From Siphonodentalium dalli (lineage: Eukaryota; Mollusca; Scaphopoda; Gadilida; Siphonodentaliidae): DNA of 64,000 bases. The notes under the pieces are model-generated. The model was not told the origin of the DNA. It searched no databases and saw only the letters and a list, made by a program, of their open reading frames with translations. Position numbers and translations under genes: made by a program. Positions 45,528-54,970 of this stretch are shown here, in pieces. The stretch is from the NCBI GenBank assembly GCA_032622095.1, contig CP136066.1, forward strand, positions 45,345,911-45,409,910. The letters run 5' to 3'. How positions within the stretch are numbered: the stretch's first letter is position 1; each line of letters begins with the position of its first letter.

Positions 45528-46140
45528 AATGAATGAAGTTCACTGAAAAAGTGAAAATATTTGTATACATTTGACACGGGCGACAATGAAATCACATGTC
45601 GCGTTGGCGTTAAAATTGACAAATATTTCCTGACGTTGTGTTTTTTCAGAGATGGATCAACATGCATATTTTTCTTGATCATTATTGCATAGCGATCAAA
45701 CAAATGTTTTTAATTTCGTTAGATCATTATCTATTATTTGGTACACATGATTGATATATTTGTTACCTCGTTAGGAAAATATGGAATGTTTTTCTAGTTT
45801 TTGTTTTTGGAATTGTACATATTTTATACATAAAAACTGAACACAAGAAACATACTGAACATTTTTCTTGATCATTGCATTTGATAACTTTACTTGGTCA
45901 TCGTTTATGAACGAAGATGAATTCATATGTTAAAACATCTTAATTAATTGTATATACTATCATGAATTTAATCTATAACATATCGAAATGGTGAAACTAA
46001 CAGATAATGCACTGAAAAGAAACACAACGTCAGGAAACATTTGTCATTTTTAACGTCAAAGTATTATGTGCTTTCTCTACCGCCCGCGCAATCGTGATAC
46101 AAGTTCAAGACGGATCTTCAGACTTATTCTGCATTCAAAG
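45528..46140. promoter_or_regulatory. Cassette 1 bidirectional promoter
   Basis: The intergenic DNA of a divergent pair. Its two ends carry inverted copies of a block of about 42 bp (GACAAATATTTCCTGACGTT at 45,618-45,637 and its complement near 46,027-46,046), so each gene has the same proximal element facing outward. A TGACGTT (CRE-like) core is inside the block. Most of the region is repeated at 47,190-48,063. Confidence 0.7.
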
Positions 46141-46359
46141 ATGACTGCAATACCCGAACCCTTGATGGCGATACTGAGAGGAACTATGGGGATAACACCG
46201 CAGATATTGTGGGGCAGGTACGCAAGAGAAGTGACCGACCGTTCAAAGCTGATCATGCAAAAAAGAACAGCAACCATACCAACAGAGTCTAGCTGTCCTA
46301 TTTTATCTGAGGCGGGGCAACAAAAGCAAAATTTTCACTCCGAGAAAATTGGGGAGTGA
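46141..46359 (+). CDS. Cassette 1 plus-strand small protein
   Basis: A 72-residue protein starting MTAIPEPLMAILRGTMG. The leader and the first eight coding bases (ATGACTGC) are the same as in the cassette 2 plus-strand gene; after that the two are unrelated. It is basic (RYAREVTDRSKLIMQKR) with no recognised domain. A histone-type stem-loop follows 20 bp after the stop. The shortness may mean truncation, but the stem-loop spacing supports this stop. Confidence 0.6.
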   Translation: MTAIPEPLMAILRGTMGITPQILWGRYAREVTDRSKLIMQKRTATIPTESSCPILSEAGQQKQNFHSEKIGE

Positions 46360-46379
46360 ATTTTGATGTCGTACAAAAC

Positions 46380-46395
46380 GGCCCTTTTCAGGGCC
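46380..46395 (+). terminator. Histone-type 3' stem-loop
   Basis: GGCCCTTTTCAGGGCC preceded by AAAAC, 20 bp after the TGA at 46,357. A purine-rich CAAAAAGAAAAAC about 50 bp downstream could serve as a U7-pairing element. Confidence 0.85.
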
Positions 46396-46406
46396 AAAAC
46401 AAAAAC

Positions 46407-46422
46407 GGTTCTTTTCAGGACC
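46407..46422 (+). terminator. Second, degenerate histone-type stem-loop
   Basis: GGTTCTTTTCAGGACC keeps the 6-bp stem (one T-G pair) and the TTTC loop, is preceded by AAAAAC, and is followed by AACCA. It lies 11 bp after the first hairpin. Confidence 0.6.
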
Positions 46423-46558
46423 AACCAATTTTTTCAAAAAGAAAAACTTTTAGCATTGCTTAAGAACTAATAATGTTCATTGTACCCTATGTTTCGTTTT
46501 GAAAAAATCACGCCACGAATAATTTAAAACAAAATATATTTGCAAATATTTGTTGTTG

Positions 46559-46564
46559 AATAAA
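46559..46564 (+). terminator. Poly(A) signal downstream of the cassette 1 stem-loops
   Basis: AATAAA about 165 bp past the first hairpin. It would act as a backup polyadenylation site, as seen behind many animal histone genes. Confidence 0.4.
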
Positions 46565-46632
46565 TTATGAAATGAACAATCGTGTTTTGTTTTTTTCAGC
46601 TATGAAAGAGTAACCTTTTGGGAAATGTGTGT

Positions 46633-46648
46633 GGCCCTGAAAAGGGCC
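46633..46648 (-). terminator. Histone-type 3' stem-loop
   Basis: The minus strand reads AAAAC, GGCCCTTTTCAGGGCC, ACACAC. It lies 22 bp after TAA 46,671, which closes the shifted frame of the adjacent gene. About 85 bp on its 3' side match the region behind the 45,137 hairpin. Confidence 0.85.
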
Positions 46649-46670
46649 GTTTTAAATTTATCATCTGACT

Positions 46671-47158
46671 TTAACACCGTTTTGTGTTTTTCTTATATCT
46701 TGACATATCTTTCCCATGAGAACCGAGAGCTTTTGCGAATTCATCACAATTCTCTGTATCTCTAGATTCTTTACAAGGAAGATGAAATCTGACTTTTGTC
46801 TCAGTAGAAGCCTTCATGACACTCTTAGGTTGTTTTTCTTTCGTCGCCGATGATTTTGCTTTTTGATCTGTTTCTGCTCTTTCGATCTCTCAACATCATG
46901 AACCCTGATTGGGATATCTATCTGTTCTGCAACGAAACGAAGATTCACTTTCACTTCTTGATGCGTTACTTGCGTTTTCACGTCAATATCCCTGCGAAGA
47001 CATCTTAGTTCATCTAAAATCGCTTTTAAAATGAGTGTATCACCACCTATAGTCATTGTCGTATTAGCTTGGACTGTTGACTGTGGCGCAGCATATGTAT
47101 TCTGTCCAACAGGACTACTGTATATCTCACTCCGAAGAAATTCTGTTAACGGATCCAT
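46671..47158 (-). pseudogene. Cassette 2 minus-strand gene, frame-broken
   Basis: It begins MDPLTEFLRSEIYSSPVGQN. A predicted helix (ILKAILDELRCLRRDIDVK) could form a coiled coil. The frame from the ATG ends at 46,814 in a Lys/Arg run. From about 46,905 another frame is open and protein-like (ETDQKAKSSATKEKQPKS, KVRFHLPCKESRDTEN, EFAKALGSHGKDMSRYKK) to TAA 46,671, right before the stem-loop. A single frame change near 46,870-46,910 would explain this. Function unknown. Confidence 0.6.
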
Positions 47159-48063
47159 CTCTTGATAGCAATGTAATGTAAGGTTGATCAAATTCGAAAA
47201 TATTTGTATACATTTGACACGGGCGACAATGAAATCACATGTCGCATTGGCGTTAAAATTGACAAATATTTCCTGCCGTTGTGTTTTTTCAGAGACGGAT
47301 CAACATGCATATTTTTCTTGATCATTATTGCATAGCGATCAAACAAATGTTTTTAATTTCGTTAGATCATTATCTATTATTTGGTACACATGATTGATAT
47401 ATTTATTACCTCGTTAGGAAAATATGGAATGTTTTTCTAGTTTTTGTTTTTGGAATTGTACATATTTTATACATAAAACTGAACACAAGATTGTTACACG
47501 GGCGTCAATGAAAACACAACGCATCGAACTTAAAAATTGACAAGTATTTCCTCAAGTTGTGTTTTTTCAGAGACGGATCAACATGCATATTTTTCTTGAT
47601 CATTATTGTATAGCGATCAAACAAATGTTTTTAATTTCGTTAGATCATTATCTATTATTTGGTACACATGATTTGATATATTTGTTACCTCGTTAGGTAA
47701 ATATGGAATGTTTTTCTAGTTTTTGTTTTTGGAATTGTACATATTTTATACATAAAAACTGAACACAAGAAACATACTGAACATTTTTCTTGATCATTGC
47801 ATTTGATAACTTTACTTGGTCATCGTTTATGAACGAAGATGAATTCATATATTAAAACATCTTAATTAATTGCATATACTATCATGAATTTAATCTATAA
47901 CATATCGAAATGGTGAAACTAACAGATAATGCACTGAAAAGAAACACAACGTCAGGAAACATTTGTCATTTTTAACGTCAAAGTGTTATGTGCTTTCTCT
48001 ACCGCCCGCACAATCGTGATATATGTTCAACACGGCAGCGAACAATTTATTCTGCATTCAAAG
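47159..48063. promoter_or_regulatory. Cassette 2 bidirectional promoter with internal duplication
   Basis: Homologous to 45,545-46,140 but longer. The left half (GACAAATATTTCCTGCCGTT ... GAATTGTACATATTTT) occurs twice, at 47,190-47,490 and 47,493-47,770. The right half ends with the inverted ACAACGTCAGGAAAC block near 47,950. Confidence 0.7.
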
Positions 48064-48528
48064 ATGACTGCTGTAAACATAACCGATCTTGACGAGATGA
48101 TGGTCCGTGGGGTATACTGTAAAGCAGTGTACGGCGAAGAAATATCTCTATTTTGGAGGGCACTCAGCATTGGGGTTTACGGGACGACCGATGGATGGAT
48201 GGTTCTGAGAGATGCGGCCGTTGACCTGTACTACACAGAGAGGGACGAACTTGGTGCGTCGGCACAAGACTTACGACACTCACCACTTTTGGCCGAATCA
48301 AGATTGATGGTTGAATTAGCGGCGACTGTTATACAGCGACCTATCGTCATGTTTGATGCTACCAAAGGCGGCTACAAATCAACACCAAGATTCAAGTCAT
48401 CAATACCTCTAGTGTGGATCCCCCACGTTTGCCACGAGCATTATTGTGAATGCGAAATATGGATGAGGAGAGGAGACAAATCAATTGAAGTTTTGGCGAA
48501 CAAAGAAGTTCAATGTGGCGGATTCTAA
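48064..48528 (+). CDS. OTU-domain-like protein lacking the catalytic Cys
   Basis: A 154-residue protein shaped like an ovarian-tumour (OTU) cysteine protease. Residues 26-49 (EISLFWRALSIGVYG...MVLR) follow the OTU opening, ELAATVIQRPIVMF (84-97) follows the second half, and His126-Tyr127 (HEHYC) sits at the catalytic His position. Where active OTUs have D-G-N-C, this protein has E-I-S-L, so neither the Cys nor the usual Asp is present. It is probably a ubiquitin-binding or decoy protein rather than a deubiquitinase. The start codon follows the same leader as the cassette 1 gene. A histone-type hairpin lies 19 bp past the stop. Confidence 0.65.
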   Translation: MTAVNITDLDEMMVRGVYCKAVYGEEISLFWRALSIGVYGTTDGWMVLRDAAVDLYYTERDELGASAQDLRHSPLLAESRLMVELAATVIQRPIVMFDATKGGYKSTPRFKSSIPLVWIPHVCHEHYCECEIWMRRGDKSIEVLANKEVQCGGF

Positions 48529-48547
48529 ACTATAACAAAAATAAAAC

Positions 48548-48563
48548 GGCCCTTTTCAGGGCC
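48548..48563 (+). terminator. Histone-type 3' stem-loop
   Basis: GGCCCTTTTCAGGGCC preceded by AAAAC and followed by ACTAAC, 19 bp after TAA 48,526. The purine-rich TCGAAAAGA about 10 bp downstream resembles a histone downstream element. Confidence 0.85.
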
Positions 48564-48640
48564 ACTAACTGATCGAAAAGATACTCTTGATAGCTAATTG
48601 ATATTTTCCAAAGTGAGATTTTCCTTTTGAAAAAAATAAT

Positions 48641-48902
48641 TCTAAGTCCATTTTCATTTTTTCGATCAGAAATGTCACATCAATGACAGGAACATCTATC
48701 CTCAGGGGGGAACTATGGCCCAGTACCCCCCAGACATGGGCACTATGGCCCAGTATCCCCCAGACATGGGCACTATGGCCCAGTACCCCCCAGACATGGG
48801 CACTATGGCCCAGTACCCCCCAGACATTGGCACTATGGCCCAGTAACCCCCAGACATGGGCACTATGGGGGGTACTGGGCCATAGTGCCCCCCATTACTA
48901 CT
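48641..48902. repeat. Right terminal inverted repeat of the Polinton
   Basis: Reverse complement of the left end: TCTAAGTCCATTTTCATTTT to ATCTATCCTCA, then about five 30-bp minisatellite units, one inverted half-unit, and CCATTACTACT. It is shorter than the left repeat because it has fewer minisatellite units. Confidence 0.9.
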
Positions 48903-50129
48903 CCCCCCCCCAAATTTGTTCTCAGGCGTAAAACCATAGTTACTTGGAATTTGTTGCAAATTCATGTGACTAATCTAGTAAAATGTATACAAATGTATAT
49001 ATTTTCGTGAAGCTAAGACATAATGACACTATTTTGGGGCAAAATTGAAACTCACCATCCAAGATGGCCACCAAAATGGCCGCCGGAAGTTGAAAATATG
49101 ACATTTTTTCACAAATATTTCTAGATCAGTTCGTGCTGTTTGGAACTGGTTAAGTAATATGACTTTATTTTGTGTTTTGTATATTAACTGATCATTGGAG
49201 CAATTAAATATGCAATTATTGGGGTCCTACCCGCTTGTCATCCCTCAAAAATTCGATTTTACAGAACGCGGTATAAAATATCACCAAAAAATCACAACTG
49301 GGATTCTAGTCATATTTCAACAAGAAATGAACAGAAGGTTGCAATTAAGTGAGGCATACCATTACCTATGAATATTCCAACTCATTGGAACCCAAATTCT
49401 TACTTTGGCTCAAATTGGCTGCCAAGATTGCCGCCAAAATATGGAAAATGGTAAATATTGCCCTAGGGTGTCCTGCAATCGCTTACAATTTGTGGTTAAT
49501 GTACAAAATTGGCTATTATGCATTCTATACATTGAATGCTAACATGTCTGCTGCACCAAAGTCGTTTTGAGATCATAATTAACACAACACTCAAACAGGA
49601 GCTAACTTTTGACAGAAATATGTAGCATTACTTTGATATCTTTCGTTTTCCGAAGACAATAAGTAGTATTGCAGTATTGGTACAAATTACAGGCAGAGTT
49701 GTAAAAGAAATGTACATGAATAAGTAGCCCAATTGCTGAAACCCTATACTGAACTACGTGGTGTGTCTGCATCTGCTTCGATAAATTGAGCTGCTCTGCC
49801 ATTTGTCCCCGAATGCGTCTGTTCATTACAACACCCAATTGTTGCATTATAAGCACAAAAGATTGTGCATGCCAATCGAGAAGATCTACCCCGCACCTAT
49901 TAGTTTGCAAGGCTGTGTACTCCAATAGGAACACCGAACCATGCGCAAAACCGTGTCGGGGCAACCAATACACCAGTTGGAAGAGTCACGGGTGATACAA
50001 AATTTCATCCTTGATAAAACCAAAATTTGTAGCATCCAATTGTGGGGGAACTAGGTCTAAAGCGTGTTTCCAAATGCATACTTGGAAATGTGCGCGTTTG
50101 ATGTTCTCTGTGGGTGCTTCGGTGGTTGG
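48903..50129. other. Right flank of the Polinton, no confident gene
   Basis: Two blocks (49,050-49,085 and 49,400-49,440) contain AAGATGGCCACCAAAATGGC-type units related to the arms at 19.7-24.8 kb. A 123-codon open frame on the minus strand (49,602-49,973) has mixed composition (for example GVVMNRRIRGQMAEQLNLSK), but I cannot assign it. It may be a decayed mobile-element fragment. Confidence 0.4.
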
Positions 50130-51788
50130 AGGTAGGCTACACAGACTAGGAACATGGGTGACGTGTATGAGTATACAGTGAGTTGCTGAATTGTGAGGTG
50201 TGAGGTATATATGCAAGTATGGAACTTATGAGTGGTCGTGTGTGCGGGTATTGGTATATCTGGAAGGGCTCACCATTGGTGAGGCGTATATGTATACCTG
50301 GATTGACTCTATGGTCATGGGTATGGAGAATATGTATACATGTAGTGGTTGTATTGTCCATGATGAGGTGAATAGGTATACAATGAGTGACTGTATGATC
50401 GTCAATGTGGTGAATATGTATACATATAGTGACTATATGGTAATGTGTCAGGTGTAGGAGTATACCTGGTGTTCATGCATTGTGACTCGTGGTTGTATCG
50501 TCATTTGTGGTATGTACGGGTATAACCAAATATGGCTGTATGGTCAGGTGTACGTGTATAAAGTGGGTGACTATATTGTCATGTGTGTGGTGTTTATGTA
50601 CATATGGAGTGACTGGGGTAATGGGTGGGTTGTACACGTGTACCTTGGGTGGCTATCGCACAATAAATCAAGGATATATTACTCAATAGAGAGGTCATGT
50701 CAGATAGTTCTCCATCTTGATGGTGTTTATGTACATGGGAGAAACGTTAAACGTGGAAAGCGATAGCCACCCGTTATCACACAGTCATTCCATATATACA
50801 TAAACACCACAGACATAACAATATAGTGACCCACTGTATACACGTACACCTGATCCATGACCACGGATGATCATACAGCCATGAGTCACAATGCAGGCAC
50901 AACGGGTATACTCATAAACATGACCCATAACATATCGTCACTCCTTGTATACCCATTCACCTCACCATTGGCCATACGGCCATCCCCTGTATACCTATTA
51001 TCCACACACATGGTCAAATGGACATTCAATATATACATCAACACCACAACAATGACCATAGAGTCACTCCGTGTATACACATGCACCTCACCAATTGCCA
51101 TATAGCCACTCGCTTCATACATCTACCCTCACCCATGGCACCTGGTATACTCCTTCACATGACATATTGCCATATAGTCACCCCGTGTGTACCTATTCAA
51201 AACATTCATACATGATCATGGTCAATCCTTGTATACATATTCATCTCACCATTGACCATGTCACTTACTGTATCCCTATATGTCACACCATAGCCGAATA
51301 GCCACTCAAGATATACTAATACACCCCAGCCATGTCAGTATAGTCACTCCATGTGTGCATATGCACATCATCCATGGCCATATAGCCACTCGCTATATAC
51401 ACATACACCTCGCCCATTACCATATAGCAACACGTGTGTATAACCGCATAACCTACACATGACCATACCACCACAAGTCGCCAAGCAGGAACACCAGGTA
51501 TACCCATACACCTGACACATGACCATTTAGTCACTCCCTGTATAGATATTCATTACATTTATGAACATACAGTCACTCCTCGTATACCTACATGTACTCA
51601 TCTCACCATTGACCATACAGTCACTACCTGTATACATATTCCACACACAGTCATATAACCACTCGATATATATATATGAAGCCCAGCTTAGACCATAGAG
51701 TCACTCCAGGTATACATATACACCTCACTACTGGCCATTCAGCCCTTCCAGATACACACGACCACTCATACCATCCATACTTGCATAT

Positions 51789-52040
51789 TCAGCCTCGTTG
51801 GCAATTCATTTGCCCCGAACAAAACAAGGTGTCCTTGGCCACCCATTGAGGACGAACTACCTGGTAACCGACCAGCGGTTCCACGCGCACAATTTGGTTG
51901 TTCTCGTCAACCCGGACCAGCCGCTTCTTCAATTCCCTGCCTTTGCTCACCATGCGAGCTAAACGGAAAAACTCAATTTCACCTAATCGCTTCTGCAAAT
52001 CAACCTGTGGCACAGAAAAGCTATACATGTTGTCGGCCAT
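51789..52040 (-). CDS. Unidentified short ORF inside the satellite
   Basis: An 83-codon frame beginning MADNMYSFSVPQVDLQKRL with balanced amino-acid use (VRVDENNQIVRVEPLVGYQV), unlike the satellite translations. Just upstream on its strand (52,078-52,160) is a threefold 30-bp repeat, AAAGCTGGGTACCCAACTG. It is probably a piece of an inserted element. No homologue is recognised. Confidence 0.3.
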   Translation of the reverse strand: MADNMYSFSVPQVDLQKRLGEIEFFRLARMVSKGRELKKRLVRVDENNQIVRVEPLVGYQVVRPQWVAKDTLFCSGQMNCQRG

Positions 52041-52574
52041 GTTAAATTAAAGGTCACGTGTAACATTGGCGAGATTTCATAAAGCTGGGTACCCAACTGT
52101 AAATTTTATAAAAGCTGGGTACCCAACTGTAAATTTTTAAAAGCTGGGTACCCAACTGAACGAAAGGGGGTGACGGTGACCATTTCAGCCTCACTACTGG
52201 CCATTCAGCCCTTCCAGATATACAAAACCCGCACACACGACCACTCATACAATCCATACTTGCATATTCACCTCACATATGACAATTCAGCAACGCACTG
52301 TATAATCATACACGCCACCCATGGTCATACATGCAGCTAATCCCTATACACCCACGAATGATAATACATCCACGAGATATATACATATACATCCCATCCG
52401 TTACCACAAGGACACTCCCTATATACCCACACGATAATGTCCACCCAGCTTACTCCAGGTATGCATATACACTTCAATCATGACAATACAGTCATTCCAT
52501 GTATACCATACACATTACCCGTGACAATAAACCACTCACTATTTATCCACACACCCCATCCATGACCATACAGA

Positions 52575-53023
52575 CAACACAAGATACAAGATTTTATTGC
52601 AATAACACCTCAATGGGCAGTTGCAAGCATATAACATATAATATAAAACATAGATATACAATAATAGCATGAATTAAATAAAACCCGACTAAGTCAAAAT
52701 TTATATTCAGTATACTCACTCACAAGTTGTTCTTATAATTATTATACACTTGATAAAATCTGCCGTTTTTCAAAGAAGGACCGGATCATGTCGCATATGA
52801 TATTTATGGTATCAATGTGCCTATTTTCCATTATAGAATTAAATTTATTGTCTTCTGTCATTCTGTGGAAATCGGTTATATACTCGCCTATTGCTGCGAA
52901 ACAACTAATGCGAATGTTTTCGTATGCCGGACAATTCATAACAAAGTGTGATTCGGTCTCAACCGAGTTTGTTCTACAGTCAGGACATATACATGTACAT
53001 CCCACCCATGACCTTACAGTCAC
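52575..53023 (-). pseudogene. 3' end of a LINE ORF2
   Basis: The frame contains CICPDCRTNSVETESHFVMN and then CPAYENIR. A C-x2-C followed by E-x-x-x-H-F-x-x-x-C is the zinc-knuckle-like tail of several non-LTR retrotransposon ORF2 proteins. It ends near 52,742, followed by a short AT-rich 3' part. Inserted within the satellite. Confidence 0.6.
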
Positions 53024-53500
53024 TCCATATATACATAATCAATACATAGATGACCATGTAGCTATATCCATACACCACATCAATGCCCATACAGGCAGTA
53101 CACCGGGTGCACCCGTACAGGATACACACAACCATACACCATACAGTCACTCCATGCATACCGATTCACCCAACACCTGACCATGATCGCTCCCTGTATA
53201 CCTATAGATCTTACTATGGACAACACACTCATAACCATATAGTCACTCATTGTATACATATTCACATCATTCATGACATACACTAACTCCACGTATACCT
53301 ATTCACCTCACCTATGATCATTGAGTAACTCCCTGGCTACCATCTTGGCATCCATCCTGTATCCAGTTGATATTGGTTTATCATAATGGACCAGAAGAGC
53401 CACATATTATGGTTCATCTCAGTTCCGTCTCAAAGTTCTGCCCATTTCCTTTCAATAATATGGCCAGAATCACAAAAGAGGTTCTCCGCAAAAACTTTTA

Positions 53501-53716
53501 TTTAACCCTTTCAGTGCCAAGTCCGATTTTTGTATCAACCCATATTTCCTTGATCATTTTTCAAATTTATTGATTATAATAATGTGATACATTGATGGAA
53601 AGAGCTCTAAGAGCTCTTTCCATCAATGTATCACATTATTATAATCAATAAATTTGAAAAATGATCAAAGAAATATGTTTTGATACAAAAATCGGACTTG
53701 GCACTGAAAGGGTTAA
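53501..53716. mobile_element. TTAA-flanked foldback MITE, near-perfect
   Basis: TTAACCCTTTCAGTGCCAAG at the left and its complement at the right. The arms pair over about 107 bp with one or two differences, meeting at AGAGCTCTAAGAGCTCT near 53,610. TTAA edges and a CCCTTT start suggest a piggyBac-mobilised element. Confidence 0.8.
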
Positions 53717-54440
53717 TGACGGGCGATGCTAGCCTTTGACTGTGGTGTCGTTGTACGTGCTCGCATAGTGTAATCTAGGTCGAAGGGAATAACGTATGCA
53801 CCTTACTGCCCATGGTACACTGCGATAAGTTGGTGCTAGCCTTATATTATCACAAAATAGCCACAGGACCTACACATTAGTCAAAGACACCCCTCTCTCC
53901 TATTGTATTCACATATATCTCCAGTGTTTTTTAACTTCTAGTGGAATACGAACTGTCTAGCTCACTATCACCTATAGTTTATCCCAATTTCAACTGACCG
54001 ATTGCATTTGATTGTTAAACATAATATATTTTTAAACCATTGGTTTGCGATGGTAGGACGAGTATGGGTGTGTTCCGGTCTCTCGTGTGGCCTGAATCCA
54101 TTGGATACCATAATTGAAATAAATGGTCTTATGATTGTTTTCTTACGCTATTCCCGATGGTTTTTGGTCACCTGTTTGTGCCGGACAACTATTTTACAGT
54201 CTAAACAAGAAAACCATAGTCAGAAATGGTAACGCCACCAAGATCGTATTATTAGCCATAAATATAAATAATAATACAATTATTCTATAAACTAGCTTTC
54301 AAATTTTATGCGGGAAATTTGCGTACTTCCATATTTCAAGTTTTCCCGTTTCTCGTGCCATACATTACTTTCATCAAACTGTCTTCTTTATTACACAAGC
54401 TGATTCACCCGGGCTGTTTCCCATCTGCTTTCCGGTGAAA

Positions 54441-54970
54441 GGTGCGATTTGACCTTCAATTGACTATTTCGAAAGTCAAGGTCAGGTCAGGGTCATGATT
54501 TGTCCAGTCCAAAACACCCCCACCCGTAGAAAACTACCCATAGGTATCAAATTTCGTCGAAATCCGTCCGTTTTACCCAACTTGACCTTTAATTAACAAT
54601 TTTGAAGGTCAAGGTAAGGTCAGAGTCATGATTTGACCCGTCCAAAACACCCCCCCCCCCCGACAAAAGTACCCATAGGTATCAAATTTCGTCGAAATCT
54701 ATCCGTTTTATCCGAGTTGACCTTTGATTGGCCATATTGAAGGTCAAGGTCAGGCCGAGGTCACGATTTGACCCGTTCAAAACTCTCATCGGACCAAAGT
54801 ATCCCTAGGTATCAAATTTCGCCGAAATTTGTCCGTTTTACCCAAATTGACCTTGCATTGACAGTTTTAAAGGTCAAGGTCAGGTCGGGGTCACGATTTG
54901 ACCCGTTCAAAACACTTCCCGGACACAAATACCCATAAGTATCAAATTACGTTGAAATCTATGGAAAGCC
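54441..54970. repeat. Tandem repeat, about 130-bp units, 4 copies
   Basis: Units share AAGGTCAAGGTCAGG, GATTTGACCCGT, ACCCATAGGTATCAAATTTC and AATCCGTCCG. Same family as 29,190-29,560. Confidence 0.8.

Larger units (their letters stand above)
27369..48902. mobile_element. Polinton/Maverick (adintovirus-like) element, complete ends
   Basis: A 21,534-bp element starting AGTAGTAATGG and ending CCATTACTACT, that is AG...CT termini. It is flanked by CCCCCC on both sides (27,363-27,368 and 48,903-48,908), consistent with the 6-bp target duplication of Polintons, although a C-run makes the exact length uncertain. It carries the diagnostic set: family B DNA polymerase, retroviral-type integrase with chromodomain, FtsK/HerA-type packaging ATPase, adenain-like cysteine protease, and major and minor capsid-like proteins. 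Removing the 3.8-kb insertion near the left end leaves about 17.7 kb, a normal Polinton size. Frame breaks in several genes indicate this copy is no longer fully functional. Confidence 0.93.
50130..53345. repeat. Satellite of about 44-bp units with an orientation switch
   Basis: Highly diverged tandem units contain CTGTATACATATTCACCTCA and CATGACCATATAGTCACTC. From about 50,130 to 50,765 the units lie in one orientation; from 50,766 to 53,345 they lie in the other. Non-satellite DNA interrupts it at 51,785-52,170 and about 52,575-52,990. All ORFs in the units are artefacts. Confidence 0.8.

Noticed and set aside
45172-47158. Cassette genes being histones
   Set aside because: They are small and basic, which with histone hairpins suggests histones, but none shows histone-fold motifs; one is OTU-like.
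45137-48563. Simple rho-independent-type terminators or regulatory palindromes as explanation for GGCCCTTTTCAGGGCC
   Set aside because: The loop, flanks and strand relation to each stop codon match histone 3' ends specifically. All four point 3' of a gene, which a symmetric site would not do.
49602-49973. Real 123-residue host gene
   Set aside because: No domain, no splice or promoter support, and it lies between repeat blocks. Kept only as a remark in the flank entry.
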